A stretch of 64,000 bases of DNA from Limonium bicolor (Eukaryota > Streptophyta > Magnoliopsida > Caryophyllales > Plumbaginaceae), in assembly GCA_023374045.1 (NCBI GenBank), contig CM041776.1, positions 319,635,925 to 319,699,924 of the forward strand. The letters are read 5' to 3'. The notes below the pieces were generated by a model. It had not been told where the DNA came from. It saw only the letters and a program-made list of their open reading frames with translations, and did no database searches. The translations under genes were made by a program, and so were the position numbers. Shown here in pieces: positions 1-11,567 of this stretch (position 1 is the first letter of the stretch; each line of letters begins with the position of its first letter).

Positions 1-870
1 CTTGAAGTAAGTGCATTAGATAAGAATTATTCTCTTTTTTTTTGTTGCTACTACTAAAAAGGTTCAAGAGTGTCCTCAAGGCCTAGTAATGTGGAAATTG
101 TCTGATAAAAAAAACTAGTAATATGGAAACTAGAAATTCGGAATGTAGCGCGTGGTAGTGGGGAGCGGGAAGATGCATCAGACCAAAATTAATGATGTGG
201 CAGCATTTCTCTTTTCAAATCGTCTCTCCGCTCTTTCCTTAAAAAAAATTGAAAAATCAATCCGCTCAATTTTCACCTTCTGTCTCTCTATTCCCCGCAT
301 GTTAGGACCCGTGTTCCAGTAGGTAGCTTGATTCGGGTCCTATTTTCATCGTAGCTCTTTTTCCTCTCCCGGCGGTGACAGCAGTTCCCCATATTTGCTC
401 GCTTGGCTACCTCGGGTGCTATCGGATATTACTTAATACTCGAGCAGGTTCCGCGGTCTCCTTTCGTGATTTTTTGGTCTCTCGGAGAGCCAGGCTACGG
501 GTGTACCTTTGAAGTATTCTTCATAACCAGTCCTTTCCTTTTGTCGGATTTCGCAAGGTTTTCCAGCCGACTCTACCGGGCGTCTTCTCTGTAGACGTCG
601 TTTCAGTCTTGATTCAATCGTGAAATGTACGACATTGATCTTGGTTCAAAACAAGGGTTTATTTGAAATCTTTACTGTACTCGACCTCGCACCTCCTACG
701 CTGGTTTCAATTATCGTGGGTTTTAATTTTCTCCATATTCGCTTAGCTGATCAGTCCGTTCCGCAATTAAATCTCTCTGTTTATTGCGACCCCTTTTTTC
801 TCTACGTGTTTGATTTGTATTTTTAAGTACAATTCTGTGCTGAGCAGCTGTGATTTTGTATCTGGACAGC
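1..870 (+). promoter_or_regulatory. Upstream and 5' leader region of the SUVH-like gene
   Basis: No convincing protein-coding gene lies here; the short open frames have no family signature. The stretch from about 230 to 600 is pyrimidine- and CT-rich, as plant 5' leaders often are, and leads to the ATG at 871. A 5' UTR intron ending near the AG just before that ATG is possible but cannot be shown. I infer promoter plus leader from position only. Confidence 0.4.
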
Positions 871-1348
871 ATGTCTGGAACTGCAAATGGCGAAGCGTTT
901 GATTCTCCCTGCCAGAAGATGGATGCAAACTCATGTTCAAACGGCGATCACTCCAGTCGGAGACGAAGCAGTGCTAGAATCCAGGATATGAAAGAGAAGA
1001 GGGGCCGCGAGATATGTTATAACCAGGAGACGCCTAAAACGGCCGACAAGAAAAGTGCTGGTAAGAGAGTGAAGTTGGCGGATAAAAGGAAGAGTACTAG
1101 CAGAGAAGATAAAACCGATAAGCATAAGGGCTCGGAGTTGGTAAGGAGATCACCGAGGAAAAAGGGGGGTCCTTTGGAGCCAAATGGTGTTTGTGGGTGG
1201 AGAGCTGATGAAGCTGGGATTGACAGTTGAGATTATTGATGATGGTGGTAGGAATGGTTGTGCTGGCGGTCGTTCCGAAAAGAGTGCTAGTCTTAAGGTC
1301 AAAGAGACTATTCGGACCTTCAACAAGCATTTACTCCATTTTGTTCAG
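871..1348 (+). CDS. First exon of a SUVH4-like histone H3K9 methyltransferase, frameshifted
   Basis: SUVH proteins are nuclear enzymes that methylate histone H3 lysine 9 and bind methylated DNA through a YDG/SRA domain. The ATG at 871 opens a Lys/Arg-rich N-terminus with a RRSSARIQ motif. At about 1299-1348 the translation reads KVKETIRTFNKHLLHFVQ, the conserved block before the YDG domain in SUVH4/5/6-type proteins. A GT donor follows directly (CAG|GTTGCA). The first part is read in one frame to a stop at 1228-1230, but the VKET block is in the next frame, so one extra base (or two missing) lies between about 1159 and 1225. The A5G6 run at 1159-1169 is the likeliest site. No YDG, pre-SET or SET exon is found in this window. 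The gene is either disrupted or its remainder lies in or beyond the assembly gap. Family call is good; SUVH4 rather than SUVH5/6 is an inference. Confidence 0.75.
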
Positions 1349-1450
1349 GTTGCACCCTTAAGCTTCTTGACACGATATTCGTTCTCATTGTTTCAAGAAA
1401 AGAAGCTTTTTGCTTGTGTGGTGTGTGCCGTGACCCAGAATTTTATAATA

Positions 1451-1950
1451 NNNNNNNNNNNNNNNNNNNNNNNNNNNNNNNNNNNNNNNNNNNNNNNNNN
1501 NNNNNNNNNNNNNNNNNNNNNNNNNNNNNNNNNNNNNNNNNNNNNNNNNNNNNNNNNNNNNNNNNNNNNNNNNNNNNNNNNNNNNNNNNNNNNNNNNNNN
1601 NNNNNNNNNNNNNNNNNNNNNNNNNNNNNNNNNNNNNNNNNNNNNNNNNNNNNNNNNNNNNNNNNNNNNNNNNNNNNNNNNNNNNNNNNNNNNNNNNNNN
1701 NNNNNNNNNNNNNNNNNNNNNNNNNNNNNNNNNNNNNNNNNNNNNNNNNNNNNNNNNNNNNNNNNNNNNNNNNNNNNNNNNNNNNNNNNNNNNNNNNNNN
1801 NNNNNNNNNNNNNNNNNNNNNNNNNNNNNNNNNNNNNNNNNNNNNNNNNNNNNNNNNNNNNNNNNNNNNNNNNNNNNNNNNNNNNNNNNNNNNNNNNNNN
1901 NNNNNNNNNNNNNNNNNNNNNNNNNNNNNNNNNNNNNNNNNNNNNNNNNN
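1451..1950. other. Assembly gap of exactly 500 N
   Basis: A run of exactly 500 N suggests a placeholder of unknown true size. It sits about 100 bases into what should be intron 1 of the SUVH-like gene and just before the CACTA-1 transposon. Open frames crossing the gap are artefacts. Confidence 0.98.
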
Positions 1951-2197
1951 CAATCAGATGAAAAATTATAAGAAATTTGCTCTTCGTTAGATGGAAAATT
2001 TCTCCAACATTTAATGCTCTGGTGCATACACCTCGTCCACTTGGTCCATAACTCTTTCATATGACAAAAAGTGGATTCCTTGTAATTTTCCATCTCATTG
2101 TTGGAGAACTTTTCCTACAACAGGATTTACGAACTCAAATATAAATATTGCAATAATGTTTCAACAACAAAATATAATATTTAAACGCTACAAAATA

Positions 2198-2297
2198 CTC
2201 CCTCCTATTTTAAATATAAGTCGTTTTAGAGATGAATCTGGACTATTTTCAATCTAGATACATCTCTAAAACGACTTATATTTAAAATAGGAGGTAG
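2198..2297. mobile_element. Stowaway-type MITE (Tc1/mariner)
   Basis: A 100-base element begins CTCCCTCCTATTTTAAATAT and ends with the near-perfect reverse complement, so nearly the whole element folds into one hairpin with a short loop. TA is duplicated on both sides (2196-2197 and 2298-2299). The CTCCCTCC terminus and TA target site are diagnostic of Stowaway MITEs. Confidence 0.92.
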
Positions 2298-2303
2298 TAC
2301 GAA

Positions 2304-2507
2304 TCAAAATTTATTACCATCACAGCACCCATAGGTGTTCCTTATATTTTGATCAACATCATTCCAAGAGTGAAAGCGAACAGGCAATATATTACGGTCA
2401 CGAATTAACTTGCCTAAGTGTTTACTAAACTCTTGGTTGTTTTTCACCAACAGCACGACCATTAATAAAAGCAATTGGTAACTTGTATTCCTTTTGAAGT
2501 CGTGCAA
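2304..2507 (-). pseudogene. CACTA-1 distal ORF remnant (Transposase_24-like)
   Basis: The minus-strand translation includes GKLIRDRNILPVRFHSWND, which resembles the start of the Ptta/En/Spm transposase region (PF03004 type), where an invariant-looking stretch ends in a tryptophan-acidic motif. It lies 3' of the DUF4216-like fragment, which is the expected order in CACTA elements. Only about 60 residues are readable. From here to the N gap (1951-2195) no further domain is certain. Confidence 0.55.
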
Positions 2508-3329
2508 CTTTTTTACACAAATTCTACCCCGAGACTTCCAAATATTTAAGTAGAGTTATCTATTACATAATATAATGTCAAGTGAAAGAGATTAAGTAAA
2601 CGATTTAACAATAATACTTACAAAATACATATATAACTGATCAAATGCATACCTCCACAAGTAGGCTCGACAAGTGAAGATTGAGAAGCATTTTTAGAGG
2701 TAATATTATCACCTTGATCTATTTAGCAGTTTGTTCAATTGGAGCCACAAATTATCACCTTAAATATCAACACTATCATTTAGGATAGTTGGACGATGAA
2801 CTCATCTAGATATAGAAAGACTCGTGTTACTCTTGTGTTGACCCTTAGCTTTTGCGGTTGAGGATGATGTTGGAGTGTCATTCTTGTTATGTTGGAGTTG
2901 TTCATTCCTTCACTAGTAACATGAGTCTTTTCACCATCCGAGAATACTGCAATAAACTACCCAATGAAATCCACGGCTCTCTCTAATTGCCTTGGTTGTA
3001 TATCTTGGATTCTTAGAAATCATTGGTGCAGTTGTATTCGCTTTCTCACGTTGTTTTTGGTGATAACATTTTCCCTACAAAATGCAACCACAAATAGTAC
3101 ATACATGAAAGTGGTAGATGGATGATATGTCACACTAATATTGAAAAGTTGTAAAGACGCATAGAGTTCAATAACAAACAAACAATGATGTAAAACCAAT
3201 AAAAATAAGTTAATCTTATTTTCAAAAAAATCAAATTGATAAACCTAGTTAGATAAATTGATAAAAGACGAATTATTTTTTGTATAAAATGTTATTCGGG
3301 TATAAAGCCAGCAGAAACATCTTGAATCT
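2508..3329 (-). other. CACTA-1 interior with no readable domain
   Basis: AT-rich sequence between two recognisable CACTA-1 gene fragments. No open frame or domain is supported. It is probably degraded transposon intron or coding sequence, by position only. Confidence 0.5.
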
Positions 3330-3753
3330 CATATATGTCGGTGGTTGTTCTTTGGCATAATATGCCAACCTTGTTATTCTAATCTCCAACTACAACACTT
3401 AGAAGCTTGAGTAGTGAAAGGCTCAGTAGACTTCCAAACACGTCTGCAATCTACACTGTAAAACCCGTACTTATCCTCCTTCAATCTTCTATTTATATCA
3501 ACAATATCACATCATTACACGACTAGACGCCTATCACCGAATACTGCAACTCGATGATTCAACCAATTGACCATAGTAATTAATTAACCCACTTCCATCA
3601 TTACCAACCACAAGCACTCACGACACTATGATCTTGATCTTTCTCGAGGGAGATACCATACGAAACCGATATCCATTAACACATAGCCATAAAAACTAAT
3701 CACACATTATAATGGACCACGTGACAATGAAAGCAAGGCTCTCACTGTTGTTC
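3330..3753 (-). pseudogene. CACTA-1 DUF4216-like fragment
   Basis: On the minus strand the reading frames give VNGYRFRM near 3660-3690, YYGQLVE, and then EDKYGFYSVDC followed by a WKSTEPF stretch. This matches the order of blocks in DUF4216 (NGYRFHT, YYGxLxDI, KDxYGFTxVN), a domain that follows Tnp2/DUF4218 in plant CACTA transposases. Several stops and frame changes occur. The fragment ends against the CCA TSD of the element inserted at 3757, and its upstream partner resumes at 8930. Confidence 0.72.
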
Positions 3754-3989
3754 CCACTACTACAGATTTTGCTTTTAAGAACTGTATAAAAGAAAACTGC
3801 TACAAAATTGTAGTAGTCTTTGATGGATTTGTGCAAATTGGGTTACTAAAACATTAGATATTACAACTGTTATAATATTTGTTCTCTATAAGTGGCTTTA
3901 TACAACTGTTATACGGTTTTGAAAAATCTGGGGCGGAGGATCTAAATTTTTTGACCAAATGACATAAAACCCATATCATCATGAAATAT

Positions 3990-4700
3990 ACCTTCTGTGT
4001 CCCTATTGACAAAAATATACTAGGCGCGAGATTCTCCTGATCGATAAACCCCAAGTCCCTCAATTTTATTATCACTTTCTCCTCCCAGCGTTGTTTTCTT
4101 CCCGAGCCAGAGCACCCGCCTTCCTCCTTCATTGCTCAACCTAATCGCTCCATGTTCTTTTCCTCTTTCCTCGTTCAAACTCGCCTGCCAGAGCATGGTA
4201 ACTTCAAATCCTCAACCTGTATGTCATTCTCCTGCACTGGTTGCCTCCTTCAACAGAGCACGAGAACTACAAACACTACCAAAGGAACTGTTCTCTATGT
4301 ACAAGGCTTCGTTCACTCGAGAAATCTCGAGATTCTTCTCATCGACCTTCATCGACAAGCTTCTATTTCAGTTCTCTTTTTCACCGGCTCTCTTCATCAG
4401 GCCTTTTGTCCATCAGATCCGTCTTCTCATTTTTCTTCTTCTTCTTGCTCTGAAGCTAGGCTAGGGTTTCTCTGTGATTTTAGTGTCTGGTGTGGTTTGG
4501 TTTTGTGCTAGGAATCGGTAAGAATTTATTAGCTTGTGAAGTCTGGGGAAGTATCGTATTAGTGATTTGGTTATGCAACAATGAACTGGTAGATAATTCC
4601 TACTGGATTTTGTTCACATTGATGTCCAAGCTTTGTTTGCTGCATGCATCCCCAACCGGCCTTCATTGGTAAGTTGCTCCCTTCTTCGGTTGGATTTCTG
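3990..4700 (+). other. Leader-like, gene-like segment inside the 3757-8926 element
   Basis: About 4020-4500 is GC-richer and pyrimidine-rich compared with the surrounding AT-rich DNA. It contains overlapping short open frames in three frames (4132-4464, 4152-4511, 4241-4453) and then reads like a plant 5' leader followed by an intron (GCTAGGAATCGGTAAGAATT near 4510). No encoded family is recognised. Capture of a host gene's 5' end is possible; none of the open frames is claimed as a protein. Confidence 0.3.
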
Positions 4701-6417
4701 ATAGGCAATAATTGTTTAGCTATTATATTTCCTACATTTAGTTCATTCGGTCATATTACCTGTTGAGTATGTTAGACTAACTTAGTGAACAATGTTGCCC
4801 AAAAAAAGCTTGTTAATCTGGTGAGTTATATCTCATTTGTTGGCTACAGTAACGCTGGGATGTTTTATTTTGGTATTGCTACTTGTCAAATAGTTTATAC
4901 GTTCAAGAAATTTGGTCAGTATTGCCTGTATGACGTTTTTTTGCCTTTATTGGAATGCTTGAAGACTTGCAAGTGCCTTATTGAAAGATGCTTTATGGAT
5001 TGGCTTAACAGTCTCTAGATGAATTAGTGGTGCAAGTTACAATATAGGAACTTTCAACACTGTGAATTTATCACCAGAATACCAGATGGGCGCAATATCG
5101 ATGTTTCAAGTTCTGGAAACTTCTATCTCACATGAGGCCTGGCCAGGTAAGCCTCTCTCTAAAAATACTTTTCTATGTTGATTATAAATCATGTGAACCA
5201 TTTTCTACATTATGCTTAGTACAATTCAACCAGCAGGATTCCTTTGTAACCTGTTATTGATGAAATGTAGCCCTTTGCTTCGTTGATGATGCTAAAAGAA
5301 TTTTCTATACTGTCTAAATATTCCCTTTTGTAGAACAACGAAATTTGCATATTGCTAAAATTTCAATAATGTGTTCAATAGTTGTTTGAGCAAAGAGTCA
5401 TAAACATTTCTATTTTCTAGTTTGCAGAATGTGGCATTTGCCTCAATCAAAATTATCTCCCACAGTAGGTTTGGTCCTTGTGTATTTGTAAATATATGAT
5501 TGTTTTTTTCATTAAAGAAATGCTATGAACGATACCTTTATGGATAATATTGAATTGCTAATCAAAATAGGATATTTTGCTTTTTATTCCCGTATTTGTT
5601 TTTGAACCACACTTTTTATTATACGTCCATGAAACTTCAAGCAACATATACTTTTAAACATAACTTTCCTACAATTTTCCTGAACTTGTATCAAACTTTT
5701 CTCAACTCAAGAAATTCTTTTGATGAATCCGTGCTCCCATTCATGTTGGTCAAACTATGATGAAAAACTTAACTTCAAAGATAATGCCATCAGTATTTAT
5801 TCTTTTCAACAACTCTTTAGATATCTGTATGTTTATTAAGGCTATGAATATTTGGATTTTTGCAAAACTAAATTTTATGCAAATAGATTAATGAAAGTCT
5901 TCTTTGTGCAGGTATGTGCATCTGACAACTTCCTTGGATTGACAGAGTACAATCAAGAGGAAATTTAGGGAGAAATTGCATGTGAGAGATATATAGGTTG
6001 ACATTTCATTTGCAGTTTCGGTACATGCATTCATAGTCATGTCCAAAATTTTGACACTACATCTGTCTGTCTATTGATTGTACTTTTATTCGCGCTGAAA
6101 CTTTGACTGTAACAAAACACTTTTACTGAATACTATTAAATTGACATATAGTAGATTGTTTTATGTCATCCAAGCATCCTTTGTTTGTATTTGACATTGT
6201 ACAATTAATAATAAATTCAGATTGGATGTACAGATTCCTTCAAGGTCCCGAAACAAATCAGGCCACTATCCATGTTTCACTTGCAGCCCATGTGTGACCA
6301 AAACGGTAAGTTAGCAATTGATTGTAGCTTTTGATCAGCTTAATACAAATTATATTTCCTGTAACTGATAACTCCTTCTTCTCTATAATATCATAACAAT
6401 TCATCATAGTGTATTTA

Positions 6418-6545
6418 CATTGTAGGGAGAAGTACAAGGAACATACATGCTCAGTGTGATTCTTCATTCTCTTCACCCAAGGTAATTTTGCAACCCTAAC
6501 TAGCGAACAAGGAACATACATACTCCGTGATGTTCTCATTTTCTT
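6418..6545 (+). repeat. Two copies of a dispersed 60-80 base minisatellite-like unit
   Basis: Two related blocks share the core GGTAATTTTGCAACCCTAAC and AAGGAACATACATGCTC. The same core recurs at about 30985-31160 and, in 6-7 copies, at about 50680-51060. Confidence 0.7.
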
Positions 6546-8929
6546 CTTCTGTTTGTGCCTTCGGAGCCGGTAATGTTATAGAACTTATCTTCTGCTCTTG
6601 GTGATTATAACAATAGAAGCTTATGGTTTTTTTTGTCGCACTTTGAACATATAGAAGGTTTCTGTAGTGCTGGAAAATGATATAATTAGTATAACTATAA
6701 AGATTTCAGATGTAGATCAATGGTAATTTATTGTACCATAGAAAGTGTGGAGATTCTGTCATGGTTTGTACCTTTCCCTTTCAATTCTAATCTTACATTG
6801 GAAGTTGCTAAGAGTTCTTCAATTTGTTTCTATCATAATGATCTAATTTGTGCATGGAAATAATGCTTACATATTCGCTGGTTTTGGCCTGGACTAGATC
6901 ATATCTGGTGCTATCCGTGTCCATGATGACATGCTTCTTGCTGCCTACAAATGTATTTTTCTTTGCTCCTTTACCTTTACCCAAAACCAATTGTGCTTGT
7001 CCGTCAATTTCTTTCTGTATTCTTCGCCAGTGATGATAAGCATTTTTCAAGTGTGCAACTTTTGAGATCTTTCTTTAACAACTGAATTTTATAAAGTGTT
7101 GCTAAATGTTATATGGCTGATTTATATTCTTACCAACCAAGGTCTCGTTGTAATAAGCCTGTGTTGCGAAGTGTTCGCATCAATTCAAAGCATTATAAAC
7201 TTGTATTTGTACCAATGTATACAGCAAAAGCCTTGGCTTCTCAAGTGACGGAAGATGATTTTGCAATGATCTAGGGTCTAATAGCACTACTAATACTATG
7301 TCTTTGGGCTATTTGTCGCTTCAACTTTCTTTGCTGGATGGAGGCATCTCGACTTCCACAGCCTAATAATCTAGTGAAGTATGGTGGGAGTTGCATGTAC
7401 AACCCTAACTACCGCTAGTACAGGTGAAGAACTAATAACAGGTCTGCTCCATTCTCTGTTGAATGATAAAATCATGGTTGATCTACGTTTTTCATGTTTG
7501 GGGACTTTCAAAATACTTCACTATATCTAGTGTTTCAAGGATGCCGATTCATCTATTGTGACGAATAATTCTTTTTCATATTTTTTCCAGTGTTGAAGGC
7601 CACATAATTATTTTCCTTCGCATTTTGGCTATTTGTTTATGTTTTATTACATTGCATATAGTTTATCATTCTTTCTTATGTTTATGTGTTTCACTTTTGC
7701 AGGAAGAATCTAGCTATGATCGGGGTCTATATGCTTGATGTTTTACAGAGGTGTTTGCTTGAAATGCTACCCTCTTGATGATGTAGAGTAATGTGTTATT
7801 TTTTTCCTTTTGTGCATTGTTTGTGGTTATTCCGTGATGAGATTCATGAAGGAGATTATAAAGAGCATAAAAAGAATTGTTCTTACAAAGGTAAGCATAT
7901 TTATTATACACTATCAAATGCATATATAATGATATTTATTAGGTAATGAGCTAATGTTACTTTTATTGTGCTTTCAAGTACTTGTGCGGGTACAACGGTA
8001 GAGCGTACGAGCAAAATGAAATTGATGACATTCGAGAGTAATGGGCAGCTTATATGTAGAAGCATTTGGATTCAGAGTTTGACTAGTTTTTCCGATAGTA
8101 TTGATCAAGTGTAGTATGTAGCATGTCAATGGTGACTCTCAAGACATCTAGATGATAGGTTGAATTGTTTGCTAGATGTATGTGCATTGGATTGCAAAAA
8201 TACACTTGAATTATGGTAGGTATTGTATGTTTTGTTGACATGGTGATAGAAGACTTATGTTTTGTTTATGGAAAGTGTTTTAGTAGGTGTTGCTAGCTAT
8301 TGTAGACTATATATTGTTGTTTGCACAGGATTATTGCTGGAATAAGTGTAATTGTGGATTATTATGCTATTCTATAGGATTATTACTAAAACAAGTGTCA
8401 TTATGGATTGCCTAAATAGTGTAATGCTGTTAGAACAAGGTGCTTTAGAAAACTGTTATTTTACAAAAGAAAACTGTTAATCACGGTTGTAAATTCTGTA
8501 GCGTTTTTGGTGAATTGACTATAGAAAACTGTTTTGACAGCTTTATATGTGCCGAATTTGTTTGAGTTAGACTGTCTTTATTGTTTGAAGTTTGAATTTT
8601 AATATAACAATAGTGTAAAAATTTAATAATATTAATATATGTAATATTTCTAACCATAGAAAGTATATAGAATATCTAATCATAGCAAAATGATTCTCAA
8701 AATGTAATAGACAACTGTTAATAATAGTAGTATGATAAGGTTTTTTTATAACTGTTAATAACAGTTGTGTATCATGACATTAACAGTAGTTATAAGTGAG
8801 TATAAAGAACTGTTAATCACAATAGTCTAAAGTAGAGCATACTATAGAGAACTTCAAGAACTAGAACTCGTTTTAACAGTTCTTTAAAGCTTTTTTAACA
8901 ATTCTCTAAAGCATTTTCTGTAGTAGCCA

Positions 8930-10166
8930 CCATATATAAATTTGCAACCTAAATAACATTAGTTGTCAATACGTGTATTCACCAATTCTAGTATGTAAAT
9001 AAAGGTAAATTATATCTATATAAAGAAATTGAATCATTCAAAGCTTACTTTTGTTTTAAATCATTCACTAAAATATCTTTTCTATTCTCTAGAAGACACT
9101 TGATGTGGGTTGTCCTTTTCGAATTCTTCATAGTCCCTACAATATGGAGCATATATTGCATAAATTTTCCATGTCTACCATAAATAATATTGTGGAAAAG
9201 TAAAAGATCAAGGGTATGACTCACTGAAGAAATGGTTGAGCTTTTTCACAATTATTAAGGACATACATATGAGCTTGCTCTAATTCTTGTGCATCTAAGT
9301 CTCTAACTTTTACCACATCCAAGACCTATCCCCTTATAAAAAAAAAAGAAACCAGGTTGTCCGAGACATTGACATCATCATCATAATTTCGATCAAGACG
9401 GATGAACTTTGTCTTTGTGTTATGCAGATATCTTAAAAAAATCATGCATTCTTTTACAATATACCCTTATGCAATAGATCCCTCCGGACAAGCCATGTTG
9501 CGTATGTTAGATTTTAAAGTGTACAAGTTTCTCTCACTTGATACGTCCATTGAGAATGTAGAGGCCCACATAGCATAGCCTTGTATGGTAAATGAACAGA
9601 TAAATGTAGAATCACATCAAAAAAAGGAAGGAAAGATCTTCTCCAACTTGCACAAGGTAACTAGGATTTGAGCTTCAGTACCTTTAAGTTCATCAATAGT
9701 CATATGTTTGAACCAAATCCTTGTAAAACAAGGAAAACTCGAGAATTGGTTCATATGTGTCCTCTGGGAGAAGGCCATGCAATGCAAGAGAAAGTAAATG
9801 ATGCAAGAGAGTGTGATGGTCATGACTCTTCAATCTGAAATCTTATTATCATTTATATTCTTACACTGTGAAATATTTGAAGAAAATCCATCGGGTACCT
9901 TCAACTGCTTTAAGAACCTACAAAACGTCGTTTCCCCTCGCGAGATAAAGTGAAATGGGCATTAGGTAACTATATCCTTTGCCCATTTGTGATAGGATGC
10001 AACTTTGGTCTAATACCCATAACTTCTAAATCAAGACGTAACTTATAGTTATCCTTCGTCTTATTGATCACATTTAAGATTGTTGCCAGTATACTATCAC
10101 ATATATTCTTCTCTACGTGCTTCACATCCAAGGTATGACGTATCAAATGGTCCTTCCAGTATGGGA
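8930..10166 (-). pseudogene. CACTA-1 transposase, late Tnp2 and DUF4218 part
   Basis: Minus-strand frames give LPYWKDHLIRHTLDVKHVEK next to the Copia junction at 10166, then the GKTKDN/ARLDL-type block (NKTKDNYKLRLDLEVMGIRP), KSHDxH, and the DUF4218 signature LCKLEKIFPSFF near 9630-9660. After that come a PEGSIA block near 9480 and an AHMYVLNNCE-like block near 9260. This is the standard order Tnp2 then DUF4218 of plant CACTA transposases, which bind the subterminal repeats and cut at the ends. Stops and frameshifts are numerous. The upstream part of the same gene resumes at 15354, beyond a Copia element flanked by GTTAT. Confidence 0.88.
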
Positions 10167-10171
10167 GTTAT

Positions 10172-10369
10172 TGTTAGAAACTTAGGCCCATGTCTTCTTA
10201 TACTTAGGCCCATGTACTCTTTGGCCCATGTATTGTTATCTCATCTATTCTCCAACGGTTCTATTCTCTGTAGTTCTATAAGTATGTTGTTATGTACTTT
10301 TGTACTTCTGTACAACATATACAATAATAATACAAGCTTATGAGGTTTATTAGTATTCACATTTTCTCA
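10172..10369 (+). repeat. Copia-1 5' LTR
   Basis: 198 bases, starting TGTTAGAAAC and ending TTTTCTCA. It matches 15152-15348 except for four substitutions and one extra T near the start. The GTTAT TSD precedes it. Confidence 0.97.
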
Positions 10370-10381
10370 TGGCATCAGAGC
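10370..10381 (+). other. Copia-1 primer-binding site
   Basis: TGGCATCAGAGC directly follows the 5' LTR. It is one base off TGGTATCAGAGC, the usual plant Copia site complementary to the 3' end of initiator tRNA-Met. Confidence 0.9.
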
Positions 10382-10527
10382 AAATAGAGATAAGAATACT
10401 TTTATTCCTCAACTTCGATCTGAAAAACAAGAAACAAGAAAGGAAAAGAAACAACCACACTTTCTTATTTTCTTTCCTTCCTCGACTTTCTTTCTCCTCA
10501 ACCTCCCATTCCCTACAATCACCCGCC

Positions 10528-11460
10528 ATGACTGACCTAGATGAAGAAATTTCAGATCCAAAAACAAGACGCCGGAAAGGATGAGCCACCTCAAAACAAA
10601 AAGGACTCCTCGACAGAAAGAAAGAGACAAGATTCTTTATGTCCATCCATCGGACAGTCCAGGAACCCTACTCGCACACAAGTTTTGCGGTTCTGGTTTT
10701 TCTACATGGAAACGCGCATTTACGGTGGGATTATCTACCAAATCCAAGGTGGGATTCATTACGGGAGAAGCTAAAAGAGAAGATTTCCCTTCAGAAAGGC
10801 GAAGCGACTGGGACAAGGCAAATGGCATGGTCTTAGCGTGGCTCTTCACGGCGTTGGATGACTCAATTAAAGAGAGTGTCATCTAACACTACTGCAGCTG
10901 AGGCATGGAAGAACCTGTGCAAAAGGTGGGATGATCCGCCAGAAACCCGATTGTATGCTCTCCGCCAAGAATCGCACCAAATCGAGCAGGGAGATGACAA
11001 TATCAAAGATTACTATACCCGGTGGATCAAAATCTGGAACGAACAAAGAGAGTTGAGGAACATACCTCCGTGTACCTGTGGTTCCGCCGCCGAAATAATC
11101 AAACAACAAGAAAATGAGAAGGTCTTCGATTTTCTGATGGGTCTGCACACTTCTTATAAATCGCTCAGGAGCAACATTCTCATGTTTACTCCTCTACCAT
11201 CGCTCGACCAAGCCTACTCTACGCTAAGGCATGAAGAAAATCATCGATCTTCCCACAAGGCCAGAAAAGGCGAGAATGCTGAAAGTTTAGTCTTCGCCAA
11301 CACAAACCCTAACACCGGGAAGTAGAGCAAACGTGGGTCGTGAAAGGAGCGTGAAGACTGACGGGAACAAAGGAAAATGTTCTCACTGCAAAAAGAATGG
11401 CCACACGTATGATGAATGTTACTGGATCAAGGGCAATTTTCCACCACACTGGCACAACAT
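10528..11460 (+). pseudogene. Copia-1 gag, frameshifted
   Basis: Gag is the nucleocapsid precursor that packages the element's RNA in cytoplasmic particles. After an ATG at 10528 the frame is lost within 20 codons. In the next frame there is a Copia-like N-terminal block with LYVHPSDSPG and a STWKRAFTVGLSTKSKVGFI stretch (about 10640-10760). The gag core (about 10858-11325) includes AWKNLCKRWDD and DYYTRWIKIWNE. A CCHC zinc knuckle, CSHCKKNGHTYDEC, is at 11378-11419. At least three frame changes separate these parts, so no complete Gag can be made from this copy. Confidence 0.88.
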
Positions 11461-11567
11461 CCCACAAAGTCTAAGAAACCCATATTTGCTTCTGTTACAG
11501 AGGAATCAGTGAAAGTTGACGAAGGAGACAACCCTGTTCTGGGTTTAACAATGAACAGCTGCGTGCC

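Larger units (their letters stand above)
3757..8926. mobile_element. CACTA-like non-autonomous element nested in CACTA-1
   Basis: A 5170-base element has inverted ends: CTACTACAGATTTTGCTTTT at the left and the reverse complement of CTACTACAGAAAATGCTTT at the right. The trinucleotide CCA is duplicated at 3754-3756 and 8927-8929. Both ends carry many short subterminal repeats around AACTGTTA/TAACAGTT (3775-3920 and 8440-8900), typical of CACTA elements. No transposase domain was found inside. The interior has a pyrimidine-rich, leader-like stretch (about 4020-4480) and two copies of a repeat shared with 31000 and 50700 (about 6418-6545). Canonical CACTA ends start CACTA, so this end is atypical. 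If the left end is read as CACTACTACAG, the right end has lost the matching TG and the TSD is only 2/3. Confidence 0.82.

Noticed and set aside
403..826. Two short frames upstream of the SUVH-like ATG
   Set aside because: No family similarity; position fits promoter and leader.
1184..2093. Long open frames crossing the N gap
   Set aside because: The N run translates without stops, so their length is an artefact.
4132..4511. Three overlapping plus-strand frames in the 3757-8926 element
   Set aside because: Different frames of one pyrimidine-rich leader-like stretch; none has recognisable protein features.
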